The translations under genes and the position numbers were made by a program. 64,000 nt of DNA, taken from positions 620,001 to 684,000 of the forward strand of contig NZ_MCHY01000008.1 in assembly GCF_003609605.1 (NCBI RefSeq), given 5' to 3'. This DNA comes from Ammoniphilus oxalaticus. Lineage in GTDB: Bacteria; Bacillota; Bacilli; Aneurinibacillales; RAOX-1. Below the pieces are notes generated by a model. That model worked only from the letters and a program-made list of their open reading frames with translations, ran no database searches and was not told the DNA's origin. Shown in pieces: positions 34,174-42,447 of this stretch (position 1 is the first letter of the stretch; each line of letters opens with the position of its first letter).

Positions 34174-35097
34174 TTAACGGACGGTTGGTTGCATAACGGT
34201 TAAGGCGGTTTGCGCCGTGTCTAAATTCACCGTCGCTCCGATTGGAATCGCCGCTTTGTAATAACTATGGGCGGTTTGCAGATTCGTTATGGTCGGTTTG
34301 TTAAGCGGGAGAATGAATTCATCGACTAAGTCCTGGAACGATTTTCCATAGGCAGGCGGACACTGTGAGCATTGTCCAATCACGATCCCAAGGCAATCTC
34401 TAAATTTGCCCGCTTGAGCTAGTTGATTAAAGTATCGATAAACTGTATTAATGGGTTCATGGACTTCTTCAAGGAGCAAGATCTTTCCTCTTGTATTTAT
34501 CTCATAAGGAGTTCCCAGTCCAGTTACGAGCGAAGTAAGATTACCGCCGACGATGGGCCCCGTTACATTTCCCGCATTAAAGCTCTGCAAAGGCGGGACG
34601 TCTGGGGGATTTTCAATGGGCCTCATTGGAGAAACAACAGATGTTGCCGCAAAAAATTGATCAAAATTGTACGGAGGAGTGTCAGGTTTAAAGTCAATCA
34701 ATAGCAAACTTTGAAAAGTGATCAAATTCGCGTTTTGGTATAACATGTTCAGTAAAATAGAAATATCGCTGTATCCTGAAACAATCTTCGGGTTACGGCT
34801 AATGATTGTTCGATCTAAATAAGGAAAGATAGAGGAAACACCCACCCCACCGCGTGTAGGAAGGATCATCTTCACTTCGGGATTTTGAAACATATCCATC
34901 AAGTCTTCTGCGCGCTGGCGGTCCGAGCTTGCTAAATATCCCTGCCATTCATACACGTACTTCCCGAGTTCAATGCGAAAGCCCATGTTTTCTAACGTTT
35001 GAATTCTTGCATTAATCGTGTCAGCCGCCAGGGGGCTGCCTAAGGTGACAATTCCGATCGTATCGCCACGTTGCAAACGAGGGGGTCTGATGGCCAC
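34174..35097 (-). CDS. S66-family LD-carboxypeptidase (LdcA/MccF-like)
   Basis: 307-residue serine peptidase of family S66, which removes the terminal D-residue from murein tetrapeptides or inactivates microcin C-type compounds. The opening RGDTIGIVTLGSP is typical. The nucleophile Ser is in VSGYSDISILL near 117, the Glu in LLLEEVHEP near 212. The His is probably in NLQTAHSYYKAA near 280, where the usual G-H is A-H. It has no signal peptide. The GTG start follows a GGAGG. Cell-wall recycling is the likelier role because no peptide-antibiotic genes are near. Confidence 0.82.
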   Translation of the reverse strand: MAIRPPRLQRGDTIGIVTLGSPLAADTINARIQTLENMGFRIELGKYVYEWQGYLASSDRQRAEDLMDMFQNPEVKMILPTRGGVGVSSIFPYLDRTIISRNPKIVSGYSDISILLNMLYQNANLITFQSLLLIDFKPDTPPYNFDQFFAATSVVSPMRPIENPPDVPPLQSFNAGNVTGPIVGGNLTSLVTGLGTPYEINTRGKILLLEEVHEPINTVYRYFNQLAQAGKFRDCLGIVIGQCSQCPPAYGKSFQDLVDEFILPLNKPTITNLQTAHSYYKAAIPIGATVNLDTAQTALTVMQPTVR

Positions 35098-35159
35098 AGT
35101 TGTCTCCTCCTTCTATTATACAATGAATAGGCATTTAGTCTCTACCTTTTATTAATATG

Positions 35160-35194
35160 TAAAAAGACTTCCTTAAAGAACTAAAGGAAGTCTC
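35160..35194 (-). terminator. Terminator of the SpoVIF-like gene
   Basis: Minus strand AGACTTCCTTTA/TAAGGAAGTCT with five T after it. Confidence 0.85.
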
Positions 35195-35203
35195 ATTCGC
35201 CGA

Positions 35204-35443
35204 TTACTTAAATTTCTTTTTTACTTTCTCCTGGACCTTTTCAATCTTTTTATTATTTAAATTTACTCCTAACGATTTGCCTACTTTTTTAATCAAAGAC
35301 TTCAGCTTCTTGTCGCTTTTCATGTCCTCCGGAGAAAAACCTTTGGCCAGCGATTTGATTTTGTCAAAGTCCCAATTTTGATTCGTCTTTTCATTGATCT
35401 TTTTTAACATACCCTTGGCGTCTTTCTTATCCAATTGCTCCAC
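35204..35443 (-). CDS. SpoVIF-like sporulation protein
   Basis: 79-residue, very Lys-rich protein. The order MLKKINEKTNQNWDFDKI, SLAKGF, then LKSLIKKVGKSLGV resembles stage VI sporulation protein F (K-I-E-K-K-T..., L-A..., L-I..V...G-V). SpoVIF is needed for late coat assembly. The match is by eye. The GTG at 35443 sits almost on the AGGGAG; TTG 35434 has better spacing and may be the real start. Confidence 0.55.
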   Translation of the reverse strand: MEQLDKKDAKGMLKKINEKTNQNWDFDKIKSLAKGFSPEDMKSDKKLKSLIKKVGKSLGVNLNNKKIEKVQEKVKKKFK

Positions 35444-35584
35444 TCTCCCTATATTCTAGTGATTTAGACCAGCAATATAGTATATTAGCGAGGGAGGCAA
35501 GTTGCTTATGCGTATAACCATAGGAGTTAGAAGCCTATCAAATTATGCGGCTTAAAAAGGAGGATTAGTAGGCTCGCTTCTTGA

Positions 35585-37267
35585 TCAATCTACCCAGCGG
35601 GGCACAATCTGCATTGATTTCCAGTAGTCGCTATATTGGAATTGGCCGTAGTATGTTTGTTCTTGATGGAACTCGGCGCGGTTTGCCCCTGACCACATCG
35701 CGAACGGAATCTCAATCGAATGGTGTTTCAACTTGCCAATTTTCTGGTCCTCTTTTAACATTCGACCTGGCAGCAACGTGCCGCGGATGGCCCACGTAAT
35801 CTCAGGAAACCCTTGTCCAAATGGCTCCAATTTGGTCAACACTTCGAAAAAGCGATTGAGGTCAGCGATCTCGTTCAATGAAAAGGAAGCGTCCCAACGA
35901 TTGATGCGCTGCCATACATCAGAAGGATAGGTTGCTAGTTCCTCATCTAATGCTTTGAAAAATGGTTCAACAAGGCTTTCATCTTCGAATGTCATGCCTG
36001 CGGCAGCGGCATGACCTCCCCATTTATTGCCAAGTAAATGTTGGTGTTTTTCCATTAATTGAAATAGATGCACCCCTTCAATCGAACGGGCAGATCCTTT
36101 TACGACGCCATCTTGTTTCGCTAAGCAAAAGGTTGGGCGGTAATATTGGTCCATAATTTTGGAAGCGGCAATCCCTACGACACCTTCGTGGAAACTGTCG
36201 TCAATGATCGCGAGCAGGTGGCGATAAGGTGATTGTTGCGCCTGCTTAAGCCCAATTTCAACAACGTGCTCTTGCGCGGCTTTCCGTTCATTGTTGCGCG
36301 TTTCCAGTTCATCTAAAATAGATGCGCAGTAGGCGGCATCATTCGAAAGTAACAGATGGACCACGGGGTCAGCCTCTTTCATCCGTCCGGCAGCGTTGAT
36401 TCTTGGTCCGATCGAAAATCCGAGCGTGTTTGCGTTGACCTGTTTCCAACCTAGTCTCTCTTTCATCAATTTAAACGCTAACCGTTTGCCTTCCATTATT
36501 TTCTCCATGCCGATCCGGACCAAAATCCGATTGTCACCTTGGAGCGGCATGATATCGCATACGGTGCCGACCGCAACTAAGTCTAGTAGGTCTTCTTCGA
36601 CCCATTTTGGCGCCTGTTTTCCATTGCACTCCCAAAGGGCTTTCATAAATTGATAGGCAACGGTACAGCCGCAAATGTTGGGATCCGGATAATCCGTAAC
36701 CATCGGGTGAATCACTGCATGGGCATGTTTTGGAAAGAATTGTTTCGGCTCATGGTGATCTGTCACGATCGTATCGATCCCTTTTTGTTTCAAGTTTTGG
36801 ATTTGGGCATCGCTAGAGACGCCGCAATCAACTGTGATGACCAGCTGTGGATTCATCGCTAATAGACGCGGTAGATTGTTGTCGTTTAAGCCATAACCTT
36901 CCGTAAAACGATCGGGGATTAAGTAGTCTACCTCAAAGCCGTAGTGCGGTTTTAATTGGTTAAGCACTGTCATGATTACGGCGGCTGCTGTCGTGCCATC
37001 CGCATCGTAATCGCCGACAATGACAACCTTTTCCTTGTTTACAAAGGCTTTCCGTAATCGCTCAACCCCCCGAAAAATTTGTGGGCCGAAAGCGGTGCTC
37101 GGCGTCACATCGGCTAAAGTTCCGTGAAAAAGTTGCTCTAGTTGCGCGGGAGTGGTCACGCCCCGTCGTTTTAAAATGGAACCGAACAGGAGCGGGATTT
37201 GGTTTGCTAGTAGCCATTCGCCCATTTCCGTTGGCAGCGCGCTAGATTCATAGGGCATCCACAACAT
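35585..37267 (-). CDS. RecJ-like single-strand exonuclease, short form
   Basis: 560-residue DHH/DHHA1 phosphoesterase. The metal motifs are VGDYDADGTTAA near 81-92, ITVDCGVSS near 142 and VTDHHEPK near 165. The DHHA1 GSARSIEG motif is near 381-388 and a K-W-GGHAAAAGM segment near 404-416. It matches the RecJ core. RecJ of most Bacilli is about 780 residues with an added C-terminal domain; this one stops after the OB-fold-like segment, near the length of E. coli RecJ. It may be a second RecJ-like enzyme besides a full-length one. ATG 37267 follows AAAGGAG. Confidence 0.85.
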   Translation of the reverse strand: MLWMPYESSALPTEMGEWLLANQIPLLFGSILKRRGVTTPAQLEQLFHGTLADVTPSTAFGPQIFRGVERLRKAFVNKEKVVIVGDYDADGTTAAAVIMTVLNQLKPHYGFEVDYLIPDRFTEGYGLNDNNLPRLLAMNPQLVITVDCGVSSDAQIQNLKQKGIDTIVTDHHEPKQFFPKHAHAVIHPMVTDYPDPNICGCTVAYQFMKALWECNGKQAPKWVEEDLLDLVAVGTVCDIMPLQGDNRILVRIGMEKIMEGKRLAFKLMKERLGWKQVNANTLGFSIGPRINAAGRMKEADPVVHLLLSNDAAYCASILDELETRNNERKAAQEHVVEIGLKQAQQSPYRHLLAIIDDSFHEGVVGIAASKIMDQYYRPTFCLAKQDGVVKGSARSIEGVHLFQLMEKHQHLLGNKWGGHAAAAGMTFEDESLVEPFFKALDEELATYPSDVWQRINRWDASFSLNEIADLNRFFEVLTKLEPFGQGFPEITWAIRGTLLPGRMLKEDQKIGKLKHHSIEIPFAMWSGANRAEFHQEQTYYGQFQYSDYWKSMQIVPRWVD

Positions 37268-37318
37268 ATGTAATAGCTCCTTTCTCCTTTTTACTATGTT
37301 TCAATTTATGATGTTCGT

Positions 37319-37357
37319 CAAAAAATAAAGACTTCATCTTATTTAGATGAGTCTTTA
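37319..37357 (-). terminator. Terminator of plsC
   Basis: Minus strand AAAGACTCATCT/AGATGAAGTCTTT around AAATA, then ATTTTTT. Confidence 0.8.
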
Positions 37358-37399
37358 CTTCCTCGGAAAACGCAGCGTGGCGGGTTGTTTTAATAATAA

Positions 37400-37975
37400 C
37401 TAAGCGTCGCTGTCGTGTTGCTGTTTTAGTTTCCGAATTTCTTCCGCTATTAAGTTAGCGATTTCCTCGTGACCAAGCCCGTCAGGAAACTCAATCGGTG
37501 GTCCAAACACAACGCCAGCGGGTTTAAACCACCCATTGTTGACGCCATGGATATATGTTGGAATCACGGTAGCTTTACTGCGAGCGGCAATAAACCCGAT
37601 TCCCTTTTTCGCCTCTTGGATTTCCCCGCTTTTTGAGCGTGTTCCTTCAATAAAGATAGAGAAGATCTGTCCATCTTTAAGCAATTTTAAGCTGTGTTTA
37701 AGCGATTTTAAGTCTGCTTGTCCTCGTTTTATAGGGAAGGCGCCCATTTCTGTAATCAAGCGACCGAACCAACCAATGCGAAAGAGTTCTTCTTTTGCCA
37801 TAATATACATCTTGCGCGGGGTGTGCGTGCCGACGAGGATCGGATCGTAATTACTTGTATGATTCATCGCTAGAATACAGGAATCCTTCGGAATATGTTC
37901 AATCCCTTCGATTTTGATGCGGAATCGAAGATGGAGGTAAAATTTCACAATCGCCCGTATCGTATGGTACACCAA
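37400..37975 (-). CDS. plsC: 1-acyl-sn-glycerol-3-phosphate acyltransferase
   Basis: 191-residue membrane-associated acyltransferase that makes phosphatidic acid. The catalytic motif is NHTSNYDPI (H-x4-D) near 38-46. The substrate motif FIEGTRSKSGE is near 112-122, with KEELFRIGWFG and ATVIPTYIHG between and after. The TTG start at 37975 has AAGGAAG 9 bases upstream; a GTG follows as codon 2. Length and motifs fit PlsC. It is transcribed alone. Confidence 0.88.
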   Translation of the reverse strand: MVYHTIRAIVKFYLHLRFRIKIEGIEHIPKDSCILAMNHTSNYDPILVGTHTPRKMYIMAKEELFRIGWFGRLITEMGAFPIKRGQADLKSLKHSLKLLKDGQIFSIFIEGTRSKSGEIQEAKKGIGFIAARSKATVIPTYIHGVNNGWFKPAGVVFGPPIEFPDGLGHEEIANLIAEEIRKLKQQHDSDA

Positions 37976-38037
37976 ATGACTTCTTCCTTTCTATCAGTCT
38001 ATCAAATGTAAAAGTAAGTTCATTATACAGCCAGATA

Positions 38038-38062
38038 AACAAAAAAACCACCGAAGTGGTTT
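38038..38062 (-). terminator. Terminator with TTCG tetraloop
   Basis: Minus strand AAACCAC-TTCG-GTGGTTT followed by seven T in all, just after the gene at 38071. Confidence 0.88.
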
Positions 38063-38070
38063 GAAGCGGG

Positions 38071-38403
38071 TTATTTTCCAGATAGTTCGCGGAAAACACC
38101 AATCATTTCGTTTACGTTGTTCAATCGTTCCGACATCGTTGAGATGGGGGGAAGCTTGAACGGGAAAGAAAAACCTTGCTTACTTTTTAAGCTTGTTGTT
38201 GCCGCTGGTTGTCTGGTTGAACGGCGTCTGTGCTCTAGGCGGGCTACCTTTCGTTCAAGACGCTTTTTTCTCGTTGAGATTCTCTCGTTAAATCGAACTA
38301 AAAACGCGGGATCGTTCATGATACTTCTTAACATCTCGGGATGAGAGCGAAAATAGTTTTCATTCGTTTTAATCCATTTCTTTAAAGCTGCTTTTTGACT
38401 CAT
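38071..38403 (-). CDS. Small basic hypothetical protein (110 residues)
   Basis: Helical N-terminal part (KKWIKTNENYFRSHPEML, DPAFLVRFNERI), a strongly basic coiled middle (TRKKRLERKVARLEHRRR) and a C-terminal hydrophobic helix (LNNVNEMIGVFREL). The start is ATG 38403, with GAGAGG 7 bases upstream; an in-frame ATG 7 codons earlier is less likely. Its order of parts resembles the protein at 18530. Not recognised; spore-coat association is only a suggestion. Confidence 0.6.
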   Translation of the reverse strand: MSQKAALKKWIKTNENYFRSHPEMLRSIMNDPAFLVRFNERISTRKKRLERKVARLEHRRRSTRQPAATTSLKSKQGFSFPFKLPPISTMSERLNNVNEMIGVFRELSGK

Positions 38404-38606
38404 GGATGCGCCTCTCTTTCTCATGATGAACTGACTACACTTTCACACTATGTGACGAGCGTTAATTTCGATTGGATCATTGCGCCGATCGAGCGAAAAA
38501 TGGACTTTTACCCTTTTGCAAGTCTTGTTATAAACAGGGTTTTAAAAATGAATGTGTGGACAAACTGTAGATAGAACTCAATAAAAATCATAAAGGAGTA
38601 TGAAGA

Positions 38607-39191
38607 ATGAAATGTAAAAAAATGATCGTCTCTGCCCTGTTGGCCGTTGCCGTCCTTACAGGCTGTTCGCTTCAGTCCACGGAGCAAACAAAAGAAGAAG
38701 GGGCGCAAGCGGAAGCGATGAAACAAGAATCGGTTGCGGTAGCAGAGATGGCAGAAACAAAAACGGTGGAGATCATCAACAGTAAAGGTGAAAAAATTGG
38801 AGTTGCCACATTAAAAGAAGAAGAAAAAGGGGTACGTATCTTAGTAGAAGTATCAAAATTAAAACCGGGTAAGCATGGCTTCCATATTCATGAGAAAAAT
38901 TTTAAGGACACTGATTTCGATTCAGCGGGGGGACATTTTAATCCGACGCATAAAGAACACGGATTGAAAAATCCGAAAGGCCATCATCTAGGGGACATGC
39001 ATAATCTAGAAGTAAAAAGCGATGGGACAGCGGTTCAGACTGAATTTTTAGAACAAGTTACCTTAAAAAAAGATCATCCGCATACGTTAATTGGCAGATC
39101 AATTATGATTCACTCAGATGAAGATGATCAACGCAGCAATCCGGCTGGGAATTCAGGCGAGCGGATCGCCGCAGGCAACATCGTCGAATAA
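38607..39191 (+). CDS. sodC: Cu/Zn superoxide dismutase-like lipoprotein (SodC/YojM)
   Basis: 194-residue lipoprotein; lipobox L-T-G-C with Cys near 20, then a SodC fold. Metal ligands are visible: HGFHIHE, GGHFNPTHKEHG, KGHHLGDMHNL and MIHSDEDD. The electrostatic/active loop ends RSNPAGNSGERIAAG. The two Cys that form the conserved disulfide in most SodC proteins are absent (Gly and Ala at these places). B. subtilis YojM is close in sequence feel and is reported to be a poor SOD; activity here must be tested. It shares a transcript with the next small lipoprotein gene. Confidence 0.87.
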   Translation: MKCKKMIVSALLAVAVLTGCSLQSTEQTKEEGAQAEAMKQESVAVAEMAETKTVEIINSKGEKIGVATLKEEEKGVRILVEVSKLKPGKHGFHIHEKNFKDTDFDSAGGHFNPTHKEHGLKNPKGHHLGDMHNLEVKSDGTAVQTEFLEQVTLKKDHPHTLIGRSIMIHSDEDDQRSNPAGNSGERIAAGNIVE

Positions 39192-39208
39192 ACAAAGGAG
39201 GAAGTTCG

Positions 39209-39373
39209 ATGAGAAAGCTGCAGAGAGGGCTCGCTTTGCTTCTGATGGTCAGCTTGTTGAGTAGTTGTCAAACTGTTCAACAGCAAACGAATAAAGAAGC
39301 GCCGAATCAGAAGAAACAAAAGGAAAGCAGAGAAGAATTGAAAAAGTCTGGCGGGGAATCTGACAAGGATTAA
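39209..39373 (+). CDS. Short lipoprotein downstream of sodC
   Basis: 54-residue lipoprotein. MRKLQRGLALLLMVSLLSSC carries the lipobox L-S-S-C. The mature part is 35 residues, Gln/Lys/Glu-rich and probably disordered (QQQTNKEAPNQKKQK). AAAGGAGG lies 7 bases before ATG 39209, and the gap to sodC is 17 bases. A terminator follows. No function is proposed. Confidence 0.7.
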   Translation: MRKLQRGLALLLMVSLLSSCQTVQQQTNKEAPNQKKQKESREELKKSGGESDKD

Positions 39374-39392
39374 ATAAATGACAAAAAGCAAA

Positions 39393-39421
39393 AGGTCGTA
39401 ATTAACGACCTCTTTTTTGTT
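39393..39421 (+). terminator. Terminator of the sodC transcript
   Basis: AGGTCGT/ACGACCT stem followed by CTTTTTTG. Confidence 0.88.
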
Positions 39422-39490
39422 TTAAATACATTTCTTGTCATATTTCCTGTATAATTGAAGAAAATGACAATGTTTATGGGGAGATCGGAA

Positions 39491-41488
39491 ATGTTACAAC
39501 AAATTTTTGTTAATTTTAGTGTTTTCTCCTTTTTAGTTAGCGCAGCGGTTGTTACGCGAATCTTTTATTTTCCAATCAAACCAATTAAACACGCTTGGAT
39601 CCTTGGTGGGGTCTATGCCGGGCTCATTTCACTTATTTTAATGAATCTATCAATTCCATATAATGAGACATTATCATTAGATATCCGCTATATTCCATTC
39701 ATTATATCGTGCGCTTACTTTGGTTTGAAGTCGGGGTTACTCACGGCCGCGCTGTTACTAATAGGAGAATGGCTATTTTCAGAAAACCTAGCCGTTGATC
39801 TATCAATCTTCATGATTGCTGTTCCACTATTTTTCGTATCTTTATCTTTCTGGAAAAAGCCTTATCAACGGGCTCTCATTTTGTTACTGGAATATGTGAC
39901 ACTCGTCTTTACCGCGCATTGGCTATACAGAGGAGGGGCTCCTGTTCCTTTTTCATTTATGATGATATTGACAGGTTTTTTGTTGATGGGTTTGACAATT
40001 AGTATCTGGCTAATCGAAGGATACAGTACATTATATTCACTGATCAATGAATACACAAAACTGAACACTAAATTGAAAAAATCGCAGCAAGAATTAAGAG
40101 AAACGCTTCGTGGTCAACAAGGCGTTATTTTTAAATTTAAGAAAGAGGATGGGAACTTTATCCATACGTTGTGCGACGGTCAGTTAATCCGTAAAAGTCA
40201 GCTCAATCCAGATCTTTTCCTATCGCCAGATTGGACTAGATTATTGCAGCCTGACATTGTGGATGAACTGTTGGGCCAATATGAGCGGGCTTGGCAAGGT
40301 TCGGATACAAGTTCTGAGATACGGTGGCCAAACGGACATTTCCTACAACTCATGCTGCAACCAATCTTTCGGAGTGGCCAAGTCATTGAAGTTGTCGGAT
40401 CGATCTTCGATATAACTGAGAAAAAAAGAATGGAGCAGGCGTTAGAAGAAAGCGAACGCCACTATCGATTAATTGCGGAGAATACATCTGACTTAATTAC
40501 TGTGCTGCAAGTGAATGGGAAGGCAAAGTACTGCTCTCCTTCGCACCAAGTGATTCTCGGCTATTCGCCGGATGATCTATTAGATGGAGAGATCAAGTCT
40601 ATATTTGAGCCACAAGTTCTATATCGAATTCGAGAAAAATTGGCTAAGATTATTAGAGAGCAACAACCTGATCAAATAGAATTTCGTTGCCAACATAAAA
40701 ATGGGAACTGGGTTCAATTTGAATCGCGCTGTATGCCAGTGACAGGGCCGCGTGGCGATGTGGAATATATCGTCATCGTTAGCCGAGATATCTCAGAACG
40801 GAAGAAAGCGGAGGAACTGGCGCTTGCTTCAGAAAAATTATCGGTCGTTGGCGAATTGGCGGCGGGTGTCGCCCATGAAATAAGAAATCCGCTGACGACA
40901 TTAAAAGGATTCATCCAAATGTTTCAGAAAGGCGAGATCGATCCTGTCTACTTGGATGTCATTAGCTCCGAATTGGACCGAATCGAGCTGATTACGAATG
41001 AGTTCCTGATTTTAGCCAAACCACAAGTTGTTCATTACCGTGTAGAATCACTCGTCTCCATCATAGAGAATGTGGTCGCGATCCTAACGCCGCAAATGAA
41101 ACTAAACAACATTCAAGTTTATACGGAATTTGAGCAACAGCTTCCACAAATCAAATGTGAACCGAGTCAGTTAAAACAACTCTTTGTTAATATTATGAAA
41201 AATGCAATTGAAGCGATGCCGACTGGCGGAATAATGAAGTTAAAAATTTACCGCCAAGAGGATTATTTATTGGCTGAAGTAGAGGATAATGGCTGCGGTA
41301 TTCCCGGCGAGATCATCTCGCGACTTGGTGAACCGTTTTACACGCTTAAAGAAAAGGGTACCGGATTGGGATTGATGGTCTGTAAAAAGATTATTAATGA
41401 ACACGGTGGAACCATTCAGTTTTTTAGCGAGCTGGGAGAAGGCGCGACTGTTCAAATTGCGCTCCCATTGTTTAATCAAGCCGAATAA
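39491..41488 (+). CDS. PAS-containing sensor histidine kinase (Kin type)
   Basis: 665-residue membrane kinase. Residues about 5-200 hold six hydrophobic segments of the 5TMR-LYT type, with the family pattern S-L-D-I-R-Y-I-P-F and FGLKSGLLTAAL. Two PAS regions follow (about 215-320 and 325-440), then HisKA with the phosphoacceptor His in GVAHEIRNPLT near 463. HATPase motifs are NIMKNAIEAM (N box), VEDNGCGIP (G1) and GTGLGLMVCKK (G2). No response regulator is adjacent, as for sporulation kinases KinB/KinE. A TATAAT at 39450-39455 excludes the earlier TTG start; ATG 39491 has GGGGAG upstream. Confidence 0.87.
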   Translation: MLQQIFVNFSVFSFLVSAAVVTRIFYFPIKPIKHAWILGGVYAGLISLILMNLSIPYNETLSLDIRYIPFIISCAYFGLKSGLLTAALLLIGEWLFSENLAVDLSIFMIAVPLFFVSLSFWKKPYQRALILLLEYVTLVFTAHWLYRGGAPVPFSFMMILTGFLLMGLTISIWLIEGYSTLYSLINEYTKLNTKLKKSQQELRETLRGQQGVIFKFKKEDGNFIHTLCDGQLIRKSQLNPDLFLSPDWTRLLQPDIVDELLGQYERAWQGSDTSSEIRWPNGHFLQLMLQPIFRSGQVIEVVGSIFDITEKKRMEQALEESERHYRLIAENTSDLITVLQVNGKAKYCSPSHQVILGYSPDDLLDGEIKSIFEPQVLYRIREKLAKIIREQQPDQIEFRCQHKNGNWVQFESRCMPVTGPRGDVEYIVIVSRDISERKKAEELALASEKLSVVGELAAGVAHEIRNPLTTLKGFIQMFQKGEIDPVYLDVISSELDRIELITNEFLILAKPQVVHYRVESLVSIIENVVAILTPQMKLNNIQVYTEFEQQLPQIKCEPSQLKQLFVNIMKNAIEAMPTGGIMKLKIYRQEDYLLAEVEDNGCGIPGEIISRLGEPFYTLKEKGTGLGLMVCKKIINEHGGTIQFFSELGEGATVQIALPLFNQAE

Positions 41489-41508
41489 ACGAAAAGGGCG
41501 CTGGTAGC

Positions 41509-41754
41509 GTGAACAATATTTGGGATAGAGTGAATGATTGGAAATTCTGGGCGTTGGCCAATGGACAGGAACAATTTTACAGATTATTACTGGAAAATAA
41601 CATTCATTCGACGAATGGGCTTGTCTATGATAGGGCGGAGCCATACCTATCTTTATCCATTCCTTCTCACCGACAGTTGTTGCAGGAAGCCAGGCGATTG
41701 CTTGATCCGCCGATGTTTGCTGAATTCTATCAGGATCTATATGGGAAAGGATGA
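41509..41754 (+). CDS. Hypothetical protein, 81 residues
   Basis: Acidic-neutral, Trp/Tyr-containing small protein (IWDRVNDWKFWALANG opening, LLDPPMFAEFYQDLYG end). It begins 20 bases after the kinase stop with a weak ribosome binding site. Its stop overlaps an extended frame of the next regulator. Not recognised; it may be co-expressed with the kinase. Confidence 0.55.
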   Translation: MNNIWDRVNDWKFWALANGQEQFYRLLLENNIHSTNGLVYDRAEPYLSLSIPSHRQLLQEARRLLDPPMFAEFYQDLYGKG

Positions 41755-41846
41755 AAAGCGCTCCTATTCGCGATGGAATATTTTTCGTCCGATATCAAGA
41801 GAGATGTAAAATTAAAAAGGAAGTTATAGAACGGAGTCTGATAGTG

Positions 41847-42227
41847 ATGAATGTTTTACCTATCCGCTTGAAAATGTTGAGGAAGCAGTTAAAGTTCACC
41901 CAAGAAGATGTAGCAAAACGGGCCAGCACAACGATTGCCAATATATCAGGCTATGAATCAGGGAACCAAACTCCTAGTTCTCCGATGTTGTTACGATTAA
42001 GTAATGCCCTGAATTGTTCAGTTGATTATTTATTCGGTCGCTCGGATGAACCGCGCTACAGTCCGGAGCAAAGCCATGAATTGGAAAATGAACGCCCAAT
42101 TTCTGTCCATGAGTTAGTCGAGCGCTATACGATTTTAATGGATGACGGTGATGCGTTAACCAAAGAGGAAGTAGCAGAGATGCTTGATTATATTCAAGTC
42201 AGGCGCAAGATGAAAGAGAAAAGATGA
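41847..42227 (+). CDS. XRE-family transcriptional regulator
   Basis: 126-residue DNA-binding protein. The helix-turn-helix covers residues 5-60: RLKMLRKQLKFTQEDVAKR, then TTIANISGYESGNQTPS and LLRLSNALNCSVDYLFGRSD, a textbook Cro/CI-type HTH_3 end. A 65-residue acidic tail follows, which may oligomerise. ATG 41847 has GGAG 10 bases upstream; the frame continues back to 41751 without a better site. It lies between the kinase gene and a predicted small RNA; its targets are unknown. Confidence 0.82.
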   Translation: MNVLPIRLKMLRKQLKFTQEDVAKRASTTIANISGYESGNQTPSSPMLLRLSNALNCSVDYLFGRSDEPRYSPEQSHELENERPISVHELVERYTILMDDGDALTKEEVAEMLDYIQVRRKMKEKR

Positions 42228-42264
42228 GCGCGCCGCAAGTTAAGCGTTCATCTTTTCTTTTTTG

Positions 42265-42333
42265 AATAAAAAAACCTCCCGCTTCATCGGGAGGCAATGC
42301 TCTCAAGCCTAAACGAACCGTTTAGTCTGACCT
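42265..42333 (-). ncRNA. Predicted intergenic small RNA, about 70 nt
   Basis: On the minus strand a promoter is followed about 7 bases on by a short transcript with two perfect hairpins. The first is CTAAACG-GTT-CGTTTAG (42309-42325). The second is a terminator, CCTCCCG-ATGAAG-CGGGAGG plus seven T (42268-42294). The T-run exists only on the minus strand. All genes within about 2 kb on either side are on the plus strand, so the terminator needs a transcript that begins here. No ORF with a ribosome binding site is inside. It is not a family I recognise. Confidence 0.65.
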
Positions 42334-42338
42334 CAACA

Positions 42339-42367
42339 ATTATACGCTTTCATTAGGAAAATGTCTT
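42339..42367 (-). promoter_or_regulatory. Promoter of the predicted small RNA
   Basis: Minus strand AAGACA, exactly 17 bases, TATAAT (plus-strand 42362-42367 and 42339-42344). Confidence 0.65.
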
Positions 42368-42447
42368 TACTAAATTTCCTGCTTGTTTAAATTCCCTTAT
42401 TTCTACCACAATAAGGGGAGAAGCTCTCTGTAGGAAGGATGATTTTG

